Assembly: GCA_022072445.1 (NCBI GenBank)
Contig: JAJVHV010000030.1
Span: 69,971 to 108,838, forward strand
Origin: Phycisphaerae bacterium
GTDB lineage: Bacteria; Planctomycetota; Phycisphaerae; UBA1845; Fen-1342
Length of the DNA: 38,868 bases
Reading direction: 5' to 3'
Position 1 is the first letter of the stretch, and every line of letters begins with the position of its first letter. A model generated the notes under the pieces. It had not been told where the DNA came from and searched no databases. It saw only the letters and a list, made by a program, of their open reading frames with translations. This document shows positions 23,268 to 31,455 of the stretch, one piece after another. The translations under genes were made by a program, and so were the position numbers.

Positions 23268-26200
23268 CCGGACCGGCCGCACCGCGCCGCACAGCCCCGC
23301 GAAGCACGATATCATGACGGGTATGAGCACCCAACCAACGTCCAGGAACACGCATGCCCTGCGCGGCGCGCGTCGCGCGCTCGCCGCCGCACTGCTCGCG
23401 GCCAGCGCCGCACGGGCCGAAAACGTCCACTTCACCTACCTCTGGCACCTCGAGCAGCCCATCTACTGGCCCGCCCAGCAGGTCGCCGGTGCCGACCGCT
23501 ACGAGCGCGCCTGGGAATCCATCCTCCAGACCGACGCCGGCCGCTCCAACCCGCAGAACGACCTGCGCGCCATCTTCTCGCTCGCCGACCGCGTCGCCGC
23601 CTATCAATATCGCCCCCGCGACTGCGTCAACGCCATCCGCTCCCGACCCGAAGCCGGGGCACAGGTCAGCTACTCCGGCGGCCTGATCGAAAACGTCAGC
23701 AGCCTCGGCGCCGCCGGCCAGCTCGGCTATTCGTCCGGCTGGTACAACAGCTTCCGCGAAGCGCGCGGCTGGACCACCACCGGCGGCAAGCCGCGCATGG
23801 ACGTCGTGCTCTTCAGTTTTCACCACGCGCTGCTGCCGCTGTGCGACGAGAGCACCGTCCGAAAGGAAATCCGTCTCTACAAGGAAATCTACGACGACGC
23901 CTGGGGCGCCGCGCCAGGCCTCAGCCGCGGACTGTTCCCATCCGAAATGGCCTTCAGCGAGCGCCTGATTCCGACACTCGTTGCCGAAGGCGTCGCCTGG
24001 GTCGTCGTCTCCAACGAGCACATCTCGCGCGCCTGCGCGAGTTATCCGCTCGTGCTCGGTTCCGGCGGCGTGAACTGCGAGCCGCCCAACGCCGCCGACG
24101 TGCTCAACCCGCCGCAGACGCACTGGCTGCGCACCAGCATCTCGCGCGGCTGCGCTCCAGCCAATGCGTATCCGTTCGCCTACACGCCGCACTACGCCCG
24201 TTATCTCGACCCCGATACCGGTCAGGAATACAAGCTGATCGTCGTGCCGGCGGATCAAGCGCAGAGCTGGCAGGATGGTTATGCGCCGCTCGGCCTCGAC
24301 GGCCTCAACACGCTGCAGTCGAAGAATCCGTCGGCGCGGCCGCAGCTCGTGCTGCTCGCGCACGATGGCGACAACGCCTGGGGCGGCGGCTACAGCTACT
24401 ACATGGAGGCCGTGCCGAATTTCGTGAACGCGGCCAGCAACGCCGGCTACGTCGCCACCACGATCGAGCAGTACCTCGTGAATCACCCGCCGCCGACCAA
24501 CGACCTCGTCCACGTCGAGGACGGCGCGTGGGTGAACGCCGACGGCGACTTTGGCAGCCCGAGCTTTCTGAACTGGAACTGGCCGCTGCTCAACGCCGCG
24601 GGGCAGGTCGATATCGCCAGCGGCTGGCACGTCGACGCGCGTAACTGGGCCGTCATTATCGCTGCTCAGAATCGCGTCGACACCGCCGAGCAGATCGAGT
24701 GCGGCGGCGGCGACTGTCTGCGCATGACGAAGATCCTGTATCCGGACGCGTCGACGACGCGCGCCGAGCGCGCCTGGCATTACTTCCTCGCCGGTCTGAA
24801 CAGCGGATTCATGTATTACGGCACGCCGCTGGACCACGAGGTGAAACCCTCGCTGGCGTGCAACGAAGCGGTGCAGCATGCCGACGTCATTATTGGCAAT
24901 GGCTCGCAGGACGCGACGCCGCCGACCGTCTGGATTCCGCAGCGCTGGCCGTACAACCCCGGCTCGACGAATTTCGGACCGGCGCATGGTTATCAGCAAG
25001 TACAGAATAACGGCGATTTCTGGATCTGGACTTTCGCGTACGACGTCTCCGGCGTCGCCAGCGTGTCGCTCAAATACCGGCTCGACGACGACGGCGCCGT
25101 CGCCGACGCGAATCGGACGTACGCCGGCGGCAGCGGCGTCGGCGGTTGGATCACGCTGCCGATGACCCGTCGCGGCTTTCCCGCGGGCAATGTCTACAAC
25201 GATCCCAATATCAACTTCTTCATCACGCCGCAGTACATCGCCGAGCAGTTTCACGTGCAGCTCACCGGCGTGCGCGACGAACTATTGGACTACTACGTTG
25301 AGGCGGTGGATAACAAGGGCTATGTGAAGCGCAGCCCGATACAACACGTCTACGTCGGCGATGGCGCGGGCGGCGGCGGGGGCGAGCGCGTCATCTGGAC
25401 GCCGAACCCGGCGCAGGCCGGCGAAAGCGTGCTCATTTCGTTCGACCCGACAGGCGGGCCGCTGGACGGCACGGGGACGGTGCAGGCGCATGTGGGGTTC
25501 AACAACTGGGACGACGTGCTGCCGAACGACGTGGCGATGACGCTCAACGGCGGGACGAACCGCTGGGAGGCGAACGTCGCGGTGCCGTTGACGGCGGCAC
25601 AGGTGGACGTGGCGTTCAACGACGGCGCGGGCGTGTGGGACAATAACAACGGGCAGGATTGGCACGTCGCCGTGACTGGGACGCAGCAGGATTGGGTGAT
25701 GGACGGCGTGCTCGACGCCGGCGCGACGCTGGTTGCGCAGAATGGGGCGTTCAAGCTCTATGCCGGCATGCGCGGCGACGAGCTGTATGTCGCGGCGAGC
25801 GACGCTGGCGAGGGGAATGACCACTTCATTTTCGTCGCGAGCGTGCCCGGTTCGCTGCGCGCGGCGCCGTGGGCGAAGAGCGGGCAGGTGGCGAACTGGT
25901 CGGCGTTTCTGGCGGACGAGAACAACAACGATTACGAGGCCTGGTTCGACGCCGGCGCCGGCGTTTCGACGCAGGCGGCGACCGGCGGCAACGGCGGCGT
26001 ACTGGAGGGCACGATCGACCTCGCGGCGGAGCTGGGCGGATTGCCGAGCGAAGTGTGGCTGGCGTTCGCGCCGTACGTGACGGCGGACGGCGGTGTGCTG
26101 GTCAGCGGCTCGCAAGTTCCAGCGTCGGTTAATGGAAATGCGAATGTGGACGCGAGCGAGTACGCGCGGTTTGTGATCCGCGTGCTCGGCGATCTGAACT

Positions 26201-26373
26201 GCGACGGCAGCGTGAATGGATTCGACGTCGATGCGTTCGTGCTGGCGCTGTCGGACCCGGCGGGCTATGCGGACGCGTTCCCCGATTGCGATGCGTCGCT
26301 GGCGGACACGAACGGCGACGGCAGCGTGAATGGGTTTGACGTGGATGGGTTTGTGGGGCTGCTGGGCGGGTAG
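23224..26373 (+). CDS. Exported GH57-like glycoside hydrolase with CBM25-like and dockerin-like domains
   Basis: 1049 residues from the leaderless ATG at 23224. A start at 23314 (MTGMSTQPTSRNTH...) is possible and leaves a more normal signal peptide (ARRALAAALLAASAARA). The catalytic part opens with FTYLWHLEQPIYW, the GH57 'HQP' region, and later has RGLFPSEMAFSERLIPTLVA (nucleophile-motif-like Glu), WVVVSNEH and LVLLAHDGDNAWGGG (motif-5-like). About 721-820 resembles a CBM25/26 starch-binding domain (VQAHVGFNNWDDVLP ... VAFNDGAGVWDNNNGQDW). The dockerin-like tail starts at 989 (GDLNCDGSVNGFDVD ... TNGDGSVNGFDVDGF). GH57 enzymes act on alpha-glucans, so an extracellular starch or glycogen enzyme is likely. 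The GH57 motifs are divergent, so the family call is moderate. Confidence 0.8.
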   Translation: MKSLNRIAARYRTPRRTGRTAPHSPAKHDIMTGMSTQPTSRNTHALRGARRALAAALLAASAARAENVHFTYLWHLEQPIYWPAQQVAGADRYERAWESILQTDAGRSNPQNDLRAIFSLADRVAAYQYRPRDCVNAIRSRPEAGAQVSYSGGLIENVSSLGAAGQLGYSSGWYNSFREARGWTTTGGKPRMDVVLFSFHHALLPLCDESTVRKEIRLYKEIYDDAWGAAPGLSRGLFPSEMAFSERLIPTLVAEGVAWVVVSNEHISRACASYPLVLGSGGVNCEPPNAADVLNPPQTHWLRTSISRGCAPANAYPFAYTPHYARYLDPDTGQEYKLIVVPADQAQSWQDGYAPLGLDGLNTLQSKNPSARPQLVLLAHDGDNAWGGGYSYYMEAVPNFVNAASNAGYVATTIEQYLVNHPPPTNDLVHVEDGAWVNADGDFGSPSFLNWNWPLLNAAGQVDIASGWHVDARNWAVIIAAQNRVDTAEQIECGGGDCLRMTKILYPDASTTRAERAWHYFLAGLNSGFMYYGTPLDHEVKPSLACNEAVQHADVIIGNGSQDATPPTVWIPQRWPYNPGSTNFGPAHGYQQVQNNGDFWIWTFAYDVSGVASVSLKYRLDDDGAVADANRTYAGGSGVGGWITLPMTRRGFPAGNVYNDPNINFFITPQYIAEQFHVQLTGVRDELLDYYVEAVDNKGYVKRSPIQHVYVGDGAGGGGGERVIWTPNPAQAGESVLISFDPTGGPLDGTGTVQAHVGFNNWDDVLPNDVAMTLNGGTNRWEANVAVPLTAAQVDVAFNDGAGVWDNNNGQDWHVAVTGTQQDWVMDGVLDAGATLVAQNGAFKLYAGMRGDELYVAASDAGEGNDHFIFVASVPGSLRAAPWAKSGQVANWSAFLADENNNDYEAWFDAGAGVSTQAATGGNGGVLEGTIDLAAELGGLPSEVWLAFAPYVTADGGVLVSGSQVPASVNGNANVDASEYARFVIRVLGDLNCDGSVNGFDVDAFVLALSDPAGYADAFPDCDASLADTNGDGSVNGFDVDGFVGLLGG

Positions 26374-26485
26374 GGGCGGTCTTGTGAAGCCCTGCCGACG
26401 CGAACAGCGGTCGGCAGGGCACCCGGCGGGTAGGGGCGGGCTTGTGAAGCCCTGCCGACGCGAACAGCCGTCGGCAGGGCACCCG
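26366..26485 (+). repeat. 60-bp tandem duplication with GCCCTGCCGACG hairpins
   Basis: Two 60-bp units (26366-26425 and 26426-26485) begin in the last codons of the GH57-like gene and include its stop. Each carries a strong hairpin: GCCCTGCCGAC/GTCGGCAGGGC at 26389-26420 and GCCCTGCCGACG/CGTCGGCAGGGC at 26449-26480. A third hairpin of this kind follows the SBBP gene at 29808-29837. They could act as terminators. Confidence 0.85.
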
Positions 26486-26504
26486 GCTGCGCGACAACCC
26501 CCGG

Positions 26505-27377
26505 CTACGGGCGTACAGGCCGTTCGCCTGTCGCTGCAGGCGCGGCGGGTGGATGGGCGGACGGCGGTGCGGCGGGCGGAGGCGCGACGGGTGAAGGCGC
26601 GGCGGGCGCGATGGCGTCGGCGGTTGGGCTGGCGAGCGGAGGCGCGGCGGGTGGATGGGCGGCGGGCGACGGCATGGTGGGCGGCGATATGCGGGACAAC
26701 AGTACGAACGAGGCGGCCAGGCCAATCGCGCCCGCACCCGTCGCGCTGAGGAATGCGACGAAGTAGACCTCGAGCGGCACGTCGTAGTGCGTCGCGGTGA
26801 TGAAGAAGATGTTCCAGATTCCGTTGACCGCCGCGTGACACAAGACGCCGGGCCAAACGCTGCCGCAGCGCCAGGCGATGATGCCGAGGAACGCACCGAT
26901 GGGGGCGGCGAAAGCGACGGTGTGCGGGTCGACGTGAAAGAGGCTGAACAAGAGCGTCGACACCGCGATGGCGGTCGGCGGGCCGGCATTGGCCAGCAGC
27001 CGGCGCTGAAGCAGCCCGCGGAGAAACAACTCTTCGCAGAAGCCGGGTGCCAGCGAGATGACGATCACCAGCAGCGGCCCGGTGAACAAGCTGGTACCGC
27101 GCCACACTCCCTGGAATCCGTCGCCCGCGGGGTAGAACAGGTCGACGCAGGCCGACAACAGGACGCCGATCATGGCGGCGCCGAACGAACCCAGCACGAA
27201 GCTGGCGTATCCCAGCGGTGAGACCCCGGACGGTACGAGCCCGAACGCCGGCCGCCGGTTTTCGCGCATGCGGCGCGTCACCCAGCAGGCCGTCGCCAAC
27301 ATGGCGGCCTCGGAACCGATGATGTCAGCGATCATGAGCAGCGGGGAGCGCGCGAGATCCGTCAGTCCCTGCACCAT
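26505..27377 (-). CDS. CPBP-family intramembrane metalloprotease (main part, apparent 5' frameshift)
   Basis: 290 residues from the only ATG (27377). The CPBP/Rce1 motifs are present: APGFCEELFLRGLLQRRL (EE-x3-R), LLFSLFHVDP (His) and CHAAVNGIWN (His-Asn), within about six membrane spans. Family members are membrane-embedded proteases or self-immunity proteins. The C-terminal 60 residues are Pro/Ala-rich low complexity. The frame stays open upstream of the ATG and encodes another clear membrane helix (IWFCIGASALALLAGLLL), but has no usual start codon there; a good start lies further up in another frame (see next entry). The true gene is probably 26505-27586 with a one-base shift. Confidence 0.82.
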   Translation of the reverse strand: MVQGLTDLARSPLLMIADIIGSEAAMLATACWVTRRMRENRRPAFGLVPSGVSPLGYASFVLGSFGAAMIGVLLSACVDLFYPAGDGFQGVWRGTSLFTGPLLVIVISLAPGFCEELFLRGLLQRRLLANAGPPTAIAVSTLLFSLFHVDPHTVAFAAPIGAFLGIIAWRCGSVWPGVLCHAAVNGIWNIFFITATHYDVPLEVYFVAFLSATGAGAIGLAASFVLLSRISPPTMPSPAAHPPAAPPLASPTADAIAPAAPSPVAPPPAAPPSAHPPAAPAATGERPVRP

Positions 27378-27586
27378 CTCGTCGTAGGGCAGCCGGTGGT
27401 GCGTCAGGCCCCACGCGAATCCGGCGAGCGCGCCGAAGGCGGCCTGAAGCAGCAGGCCGGCAAGCAGCGCCAGTGCGGACGCCCCGATGCAGAACCAGAT
27501 GGCGCGCAGCGGCCGCCGGGTGGGGCGCGCCGTCCTACCGGCGGGCCGGCGACGTTATCTTCGATCGGCAGAGGCGCGGAATTCAC
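27378..27586 (-). other. Probable 5' end of the CPBP gene, out of frame
   Basis: GTG at 27586, preceded by GGAGAAACG, opens MNSAPLPIEDNVAGPPVGR. Between about 27552 and 27510 this frame turns into nonsense while the main CPBP frame takes over with (T)ARPTRRPLRAIWFCIG and a membrane helix. A single-base indel, perhaps in the GGGG run at 27522-27525, would join them. Confidence 0.6.
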
Positions 27587-28073
27587 CGTTTCTCCGCATG
27601 CTCACGCCTGGTGGCGAGTGTTTGCCACCCGCCAAAGGCGCCGCCCGCACGGGCGTCAATCGCAGCGGTAGATCATAACCCGGAAGGGGCGGCCGGACGG
27701 CGTTCAACCATGGCAACGGCTCTGGCCGCAGCGACGCGCGCCGAACCGACGCATTGCATGCTCACGCCTGACGGCGAGAGCATGCCGCAGGGCGAGAGCA
27801 CGCCACAGGGTGAGAGGTTGCCACTCGATTCGGTTCGTGCGGGCGGAACTCGGGGGTTTCGTGAGCTGAATTTGGCGTCGTTCTCGCGTTGTTCTCGTGT
27901 GACGGTGTTCGATGAGCGCCATTCGGCGGTGCTTCATGGACACCATGCGACTGTGCTCGATGAGCACCATTCGACGCCGCTCCCAGCGCACCGTCGGCAC
28001 ACAACCAGGGCCGGTCCGGAGACCGGCTCGGCGGTAATCGGTGAGACGAGAGACGACTGAGACGGGTGCAACC
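27587..28073 (+). repeat. Intergenic region with dispersed palindromes and 24-nt minisatellite
   Basis: 487 nt without a supported gene. Copies of the GCATGCTCACGCCTG element are at 27596-27630 and 27756-27787 (followed by GAGAGCATGCCGCAG and further GGCGAGAGCA-type decay). About 27911-27982 holds three degenerate 24-nt units of the form GATGAGC(G/A)CCATTCG. Open frames here translate these repeats and resemble no known protein. Confidence 0.6.
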
Positions 28074-29777
28074 ATGCATGCGAGAATCGGCAGATCGAGT
28101 TGGACGCGTAGAGCGGGGCACGGCGTGGGATGTTCATGTGCTGTGCGCGGCGTGGGGCATTCAAGCGCTACGCGCGGCGTCAAGCGTTCAAGCGCGGCGC
28201 GCGGCGCCGGTGCGACGTGGCGGCGAGGACCAGACTGGCGAGCCGCTACGCTCGTTTGGGCCGCAGCAATCGGAGTCTTGGCGGGTACGACATTCCCGGC
28301 GTGGGCCGGGGATGTGCGGCAGGCGTGGGCGGCGCGGTATGACGGGCCGGCGAGCGGGCCGGAGTATGCGCTGGACATCGAAGTCGATCGGGCCGGGGCC
28401 GTCTTCGTGACGGGATATTCGCCCGGCGTCGGCAGCGGCGACGACTTCGCCACGGCGAAGTTCGACACGACGGGTCGGCTGCTGTGGGTACAACGCTACA
28501 ACGGGCCGGGCAACTCGTTCGACTACGCGTTCGCGGTCGCGGTCGACGCGGAGGGCAACGCCGTCGTCGCGGGCTATTCGGCCGGGACGACGACGTACGG
28601 CGACATCGCGGTGCTCAAGTACGATCCGGCGGGGAACGTGCTGTGGGAGCGGCGCTACGACCAGGCGCATCAGAGCGACATCGGCTATGACGTGGAGGTC
28701 GACGCGGTGGGCAACGTGTACGTCGCGGGCTGGTCGAGCGACGGCGACAGCCACGGTTTCCGGACGCTCAAGTATGACGCCGACGGCAATCTGCTCTGGG
28801 AGCGGCGTTACGACGGCCCGGGCGACGACGACGCTTTCGACGCCGACCTGGTTTACGACCTGGAGCTGGATGCGGCGGGCAACGTGTACGTCACGGGGCT
28901 GTCGGAAGTGAGCGAGACTGACTCGGACGCGGCGACGGTCAAGTATGACAGCGACGGAAACCTGGCGTGGGTGCGACGGTTCGACCTGGCGGGCGGGCTG
29001 GACGCGGGGCAATCGCTGGCGGTAGACGGGGCAGGGCGTGTCTGCGTCGCCGGCTGGGGACAGGGCGCCGGGACGAACTATGACGCGCTGGTGTTGCTCT
29101 ACGACGCCGACGGTGTGTTAGCGTGGTCGCGGGTCCATGACGGCGCGATCAGCAGCGAGGATGTGGCGCTCGACGTCGCGTTCGACGGCGATGGAAACGT
29201 CGTTGTCGCCGGTTCGAGCGACACGGGCGGCTATTTCGGCGAGCGCTGTCTCACGCTGAAGTACGCGGCCGACGGCACGCCGCTGTGGGAGCGGCTGGAC
29301 GGCTACGGCGGCTACGGGACGGAGCTGGCGGTGGATGCGGACGGCGTGGTGTGCGTGGCCGGGTTCTCGTTCGCGGGTTGGGATCGCGGCCTGGACAGCG
29401 AAGCGCGGGCGATCGCGCCGGACGGCACACTGCTGTGGGAGCAGCAATTCAACGGCGACGTGAGCGGCAACGACACGCCGTTCGCGATCGCGCTGGACGC
29501 GGCGGGCGACGTGCTGGTGGGCGGCTGGTCGCTGGGCAACGGAAGCGGGCTGGATTACTTCATCGTCAAGTACAGCCGGTTCGACGTGGGCGACTTGAAT
29601 TGCGATGGAATGGTCGATGGGTTTGATATTCCGCCGTTCCTGCTGGTGTTGACGGATCGCGCCGCTTATGCGGTGGTGCATCCGAGTTGCGACGCTGGGT
29701 TGGCGGACGTGAATGGCGACGGCGGCGTGGACGGGTTTGACATCGATGGGTTCGTGGCGATGCTGACGGGTGGGTAG
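28074..29777 (+). CDS. Exported SBBP beta-propeller protein with dockerin-like tail
   Basis: 567 residues from the ATG at 28074. The first about 60 residues are Arg/Gly/Ser-rich and encoded by a degenerate 27-nt repeat (about 28136-28200). A membrane-export helix follows (LVWAAAIGVLAGTTFPAWA). Then come about eight SBBP-type blades of roughly 50 residues with the signature 'A-V-D-x-x-G-N-V-x-V-A-G-x-S ... K-Y-D-x-x-G-x-x-L-W', e.g. VDAVGNVYVAGWSSDG and LKYDADGNLLWERRYDGPG. The dockerin-like tail starts near 506 (GDLNCDGMVDGFDI ... VNGDGGVDGFDIDGF). SBBP propellers are common exported proteins of unknown binding role. The true start may be closer to the signal helix. Confidence 0.83.
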   Translation: MHARIGRSSWTRRAGHGVGCSCAVRGVGHSSATRGVKRSSAARGAGATWRRGPDWRAATLVWAAAIGVLAGTTFPAWAGDVRQAWAARYDGPASGPEYALDIEVDRAGAVFVTGYSPGVGSGDDFATAKFDTTGRLLWVQRYNGPGNSFDYAFAVAVDAEGNAVVAGYSAGTTTYGDIAVLKYDPAGNVLWERRYDQAHQSDIGYDVEVDAVGNVYVAGWSSDGDSHGFRTLKYDADGNLLWERRYDGPGDDDAFDADLVYDLELDAAGNVYVTGLSEVSETDSDAATVKYDSDGNLAWVRRFDLAGGLDAGQSLAVDGAGRVCVAGWGQGAGTNYDALVLLYDADGVLAWSRVHDGAISSEDVALDVAFDGDGNVVVAGSSDTGGYFGERCLTLKYAADGTPLWERLDGYGGYGTELAVDADGVVCVAGFSFAGWDRGLDSEARAIAPDGTLLWEQQFNGDVSGNDTPFAIALDAAGDVLVGGWSLGNGSGLDYFIVKYSRFDVGDLNCDGMVDGFDIPPFLLVLTDRAAYAVVHPSCDAGLADVNGDGGVDGFDIDGFVAMLTGG

Positions 29778-29807
29778 GCGGTTGAGGGTTCGGGGTTTGG
29801 GTACCAG

Positions 29808-29926
29808 GCCCTGCCGACGCGAAGCCGTCGGCAGGGCACTCGTGCCGGACGGCGTCAATCCATCGCAGCATCGCATGCTCACGCCTGCCGGCAGGAGGAT
29901 GCCACTCGGCGTCGGCAGGGCACTCG
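29808..29926 (+). repeat. Nested hairpin repeats after the SBBP gene
   Basis: GCCCTGCCGACG/CGTCGGCAGGGC hairpin at 29808-29837, a GCATGCTCACGCCTG element at 29873-29907, then GTCGGCAGGGCACTCG again at 29911-29926. It looks as if one repeat type was inserted into a duplicated copy of the other. The remainder to 30024 shows no gene. Confidence 0.65.
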
Positions 29927-30024
29927 CGCCGATTTGCGGCCACCTCTCGATCGCCGCTTCCTGACGGGCGCGGCTCTGGCTGCGCCGGGTTGGGCCGGTG
30001 TTTTCGCTCGGCGGCGGCGCGGGG

Positions 30025-30030
30025 TATGAT
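30025..30030 (+). promoter_or_regulatory. Possible -10 box (TATGAT) of the sigma factor gene
   Basis: TATGAT lies 45 nt before the GTG at 30076. A weak -35 (TTTTCG, 30001-30006) is 18 nt upstream. Confidence 0.35.
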
Positions 30031-30075
30031 GCGCGTGGCGGCGGCGTCCAACCGGTCTCGCAACGGGCATCGAGC

Positions 30076-30984
30076 GTGTCGAGTACAGAAGGTGACATAT
30101 TCCTGATCGACGCCGTGCAGCGCGGCGAGCAGGCCGCGTGGCGCCAGGTCATCGATCGTTACGAGGGGCGGCTGGTGAGCTTTGCCCGGCGGATGTTGGC
30201 GCAGCCGAGCGACGCGGAGGATCTGGTGCAGGAGACGTTCGTCGGCCTGCTGCGCAGCCTGCCGAGCTATGACCGGACGCGTTCGCTGGAGACGTACCTG
30301 TTCGCAATTCTGCGGCACAAGCTGCACGACCATTTCCGCAAGACGCCGCGCGGGCAGCGCGAGAGCCTCGACGCGCTCTCCGCCGAAGAGACGGAGGCCG
30401 CCCAGCCGAACGAGGAATCGCCGAGCGGGCATTTGGCCGGGCGGGAGGCGACTCACTCGCAGCGCGAAGCGCTGGTGGGCGCGCTGCGGCGGTACGTTGA
30501 CCAGTGCCGCGCGGCGCGCTCCTTTCAGGAGCTGCGCGTGGTCGAGACGCTCTTCGTGCTGGGCCGCCGCAACAAGGACGTCGCCGCCGAGCTGAATCTG
30601 TCGGCGACGGCGGTGGCGGGGATCAAGTTCCGCGTGATCGAGACGCTGCGGAAGCTGACGCAGGCGGCGGCTGCGGCGCACGACTGGTCGGAAGCGGACC
30701 TGGCGGGCGACAGCAGCGTTGGCGTGATCTGGCGCGAGGAGCGGATCAGTTGTCTGAAGCGCTCGACGCTGGGGAGCTATTTGCTCGACGTGCTGGACGA
30801 CGACTGGCAGTCGTACATCAGCTTTCACGTCGACGAGCTGGGCTGCGACATCTGCCGCGCCAACCTGGACGACTTGCGCGAGGAGGAGGCCCGCGACGCC
30901 TCGCGGCGCGAAGCGCTGCGCGCGCGGTGTTTTGCCTCGAGTGTCGGGTTTCTGTCGCGGCCGGGCAGCGGCAAGGCGGAATGA
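30076..30984 (+). CDS. ECF-type sigma factor with C-terminal zinc-ligand-like extension
   Basis: 302 residues from the GTG at 30076; an earlier ATG (29998) adds a Gly-rich stretch unlike the family and overlaps the putative promoter. Region 2 is at about 28-90 (YEGRLVSFARRMLAQPSDAE, DLVQETFVGLLRSL, LETYLFAILRHKLHDHFRK). Region 4 is at about 150-195 (KDVAAELNLSATAVAGIKFR, a helix-turn-helix). A 100-residue extension contains FHVDELGCDICRANLDDL, His251-x5-Cys257-x2-Cys260, resembling the H-x-C-x2-C zinc site of ZAS anti-sigma factors. No separate anti-sigma gene is adjacent, so regulation may be built in. Extended ECF factors are frequent in planctomycetes. The envelope protease HtrA follows and may be a target (inference). 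Confidence 0.85.
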   Translation: MSSTEGDIFLIDAVQRGEQAAWRQVIDRYEGRLVSFARRMLAQPSDAEDLVQETFVGLLRSLPSYDRTRSLETYLFAILRHKLHDHFRKTPRGQRESLDALSAEETEAAQPNEESPSGHLAGREATHSQREALVGALRRYVDQCRAARSFQELRVVETLFVLGRRNKDVAAELNLSATAVAGIKFRVIETLRKLTQAAAAAHDWSEADLAGDSSVGVIWREERISCLKRSTLGSYLLDVLDDDWQSYISFHVDELGCDICRANLDDLREEEARDASRREALRARCFASSVGFLSRPGSGKAE

Positions 30985-31000
30985 AGAGAACAGAGTGCCA

Positions 31001-31084
31001 ACGGCAATGCAGAATGAAGAATGCAGAATGCAGAACGCGAGCGAGTGAAGCGGAGTGCAGCCGGGGGGCGGGCGGCTCTCCATA
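31001..31084 (-). repeat. Inverted copy of the AGCCG hairpin / TTCTGCATT composite repeat
   Basis: In reverse complement it reads GC-rich stem, spacer, then TTCTGCATTCTGCATT and CTTCATTCTGCATT, as at 18867-19028. It begins about 16 nt after the sigma factor stop. Confidence 0.85.
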
Positions 31085-31455
31085 GGCTCAACACAACTGG
31101 GGGCGGCTGGGCCGGATCGCGCCAGGCCATTCGCTGCCATGAAAACGCACCGATCGCCGCTTCGGGCGATAACCGTCTGGCATTTTTGTCAGGGGGCGCG
31201 GTCGGCGGTCGTCTTGGACACGTAGATCGCCCACGTGCTGGGACATCGGCCACACGTGTGCTCGGGCATGGGCACTGCGCGGCGGGAATGCACAGGACTG
31301 CGTGCGCGGCGACGATGGGGACTATGATGATTCGGACGCGCGTGCGTCGACGTTGGTCGTTGAACACCTTCACGCCGTGGCGGACGCGCCGGCGCCCGGC
31401 AGGCAATGACGGCTCGCAGGCTGGCCGGTTGATCGGTTTTCCGGCTCACAGGATC
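31085..31455 (+). other. htrA upstream region with CACGTG palindromes
   Basis: No supported gene. Two CACGTG palindromes lie upstream (31232-31237, and 31251-31260 as the 10-bp palindrome CACACGTGTG), and a third lies just inside htrA (31468-31473). TTGATC-17-GATCAT overlaps the htrA start and is a weak promoter match. The open frame through this region is not protein-like. Confidence 0.35.

Noticed and set aside
27473-28060. 195-residue frame in the repeat-rich gap
   Set aside because: Its sequence is made of palindromes and 24-nt repeats, with no start signal or similarity.
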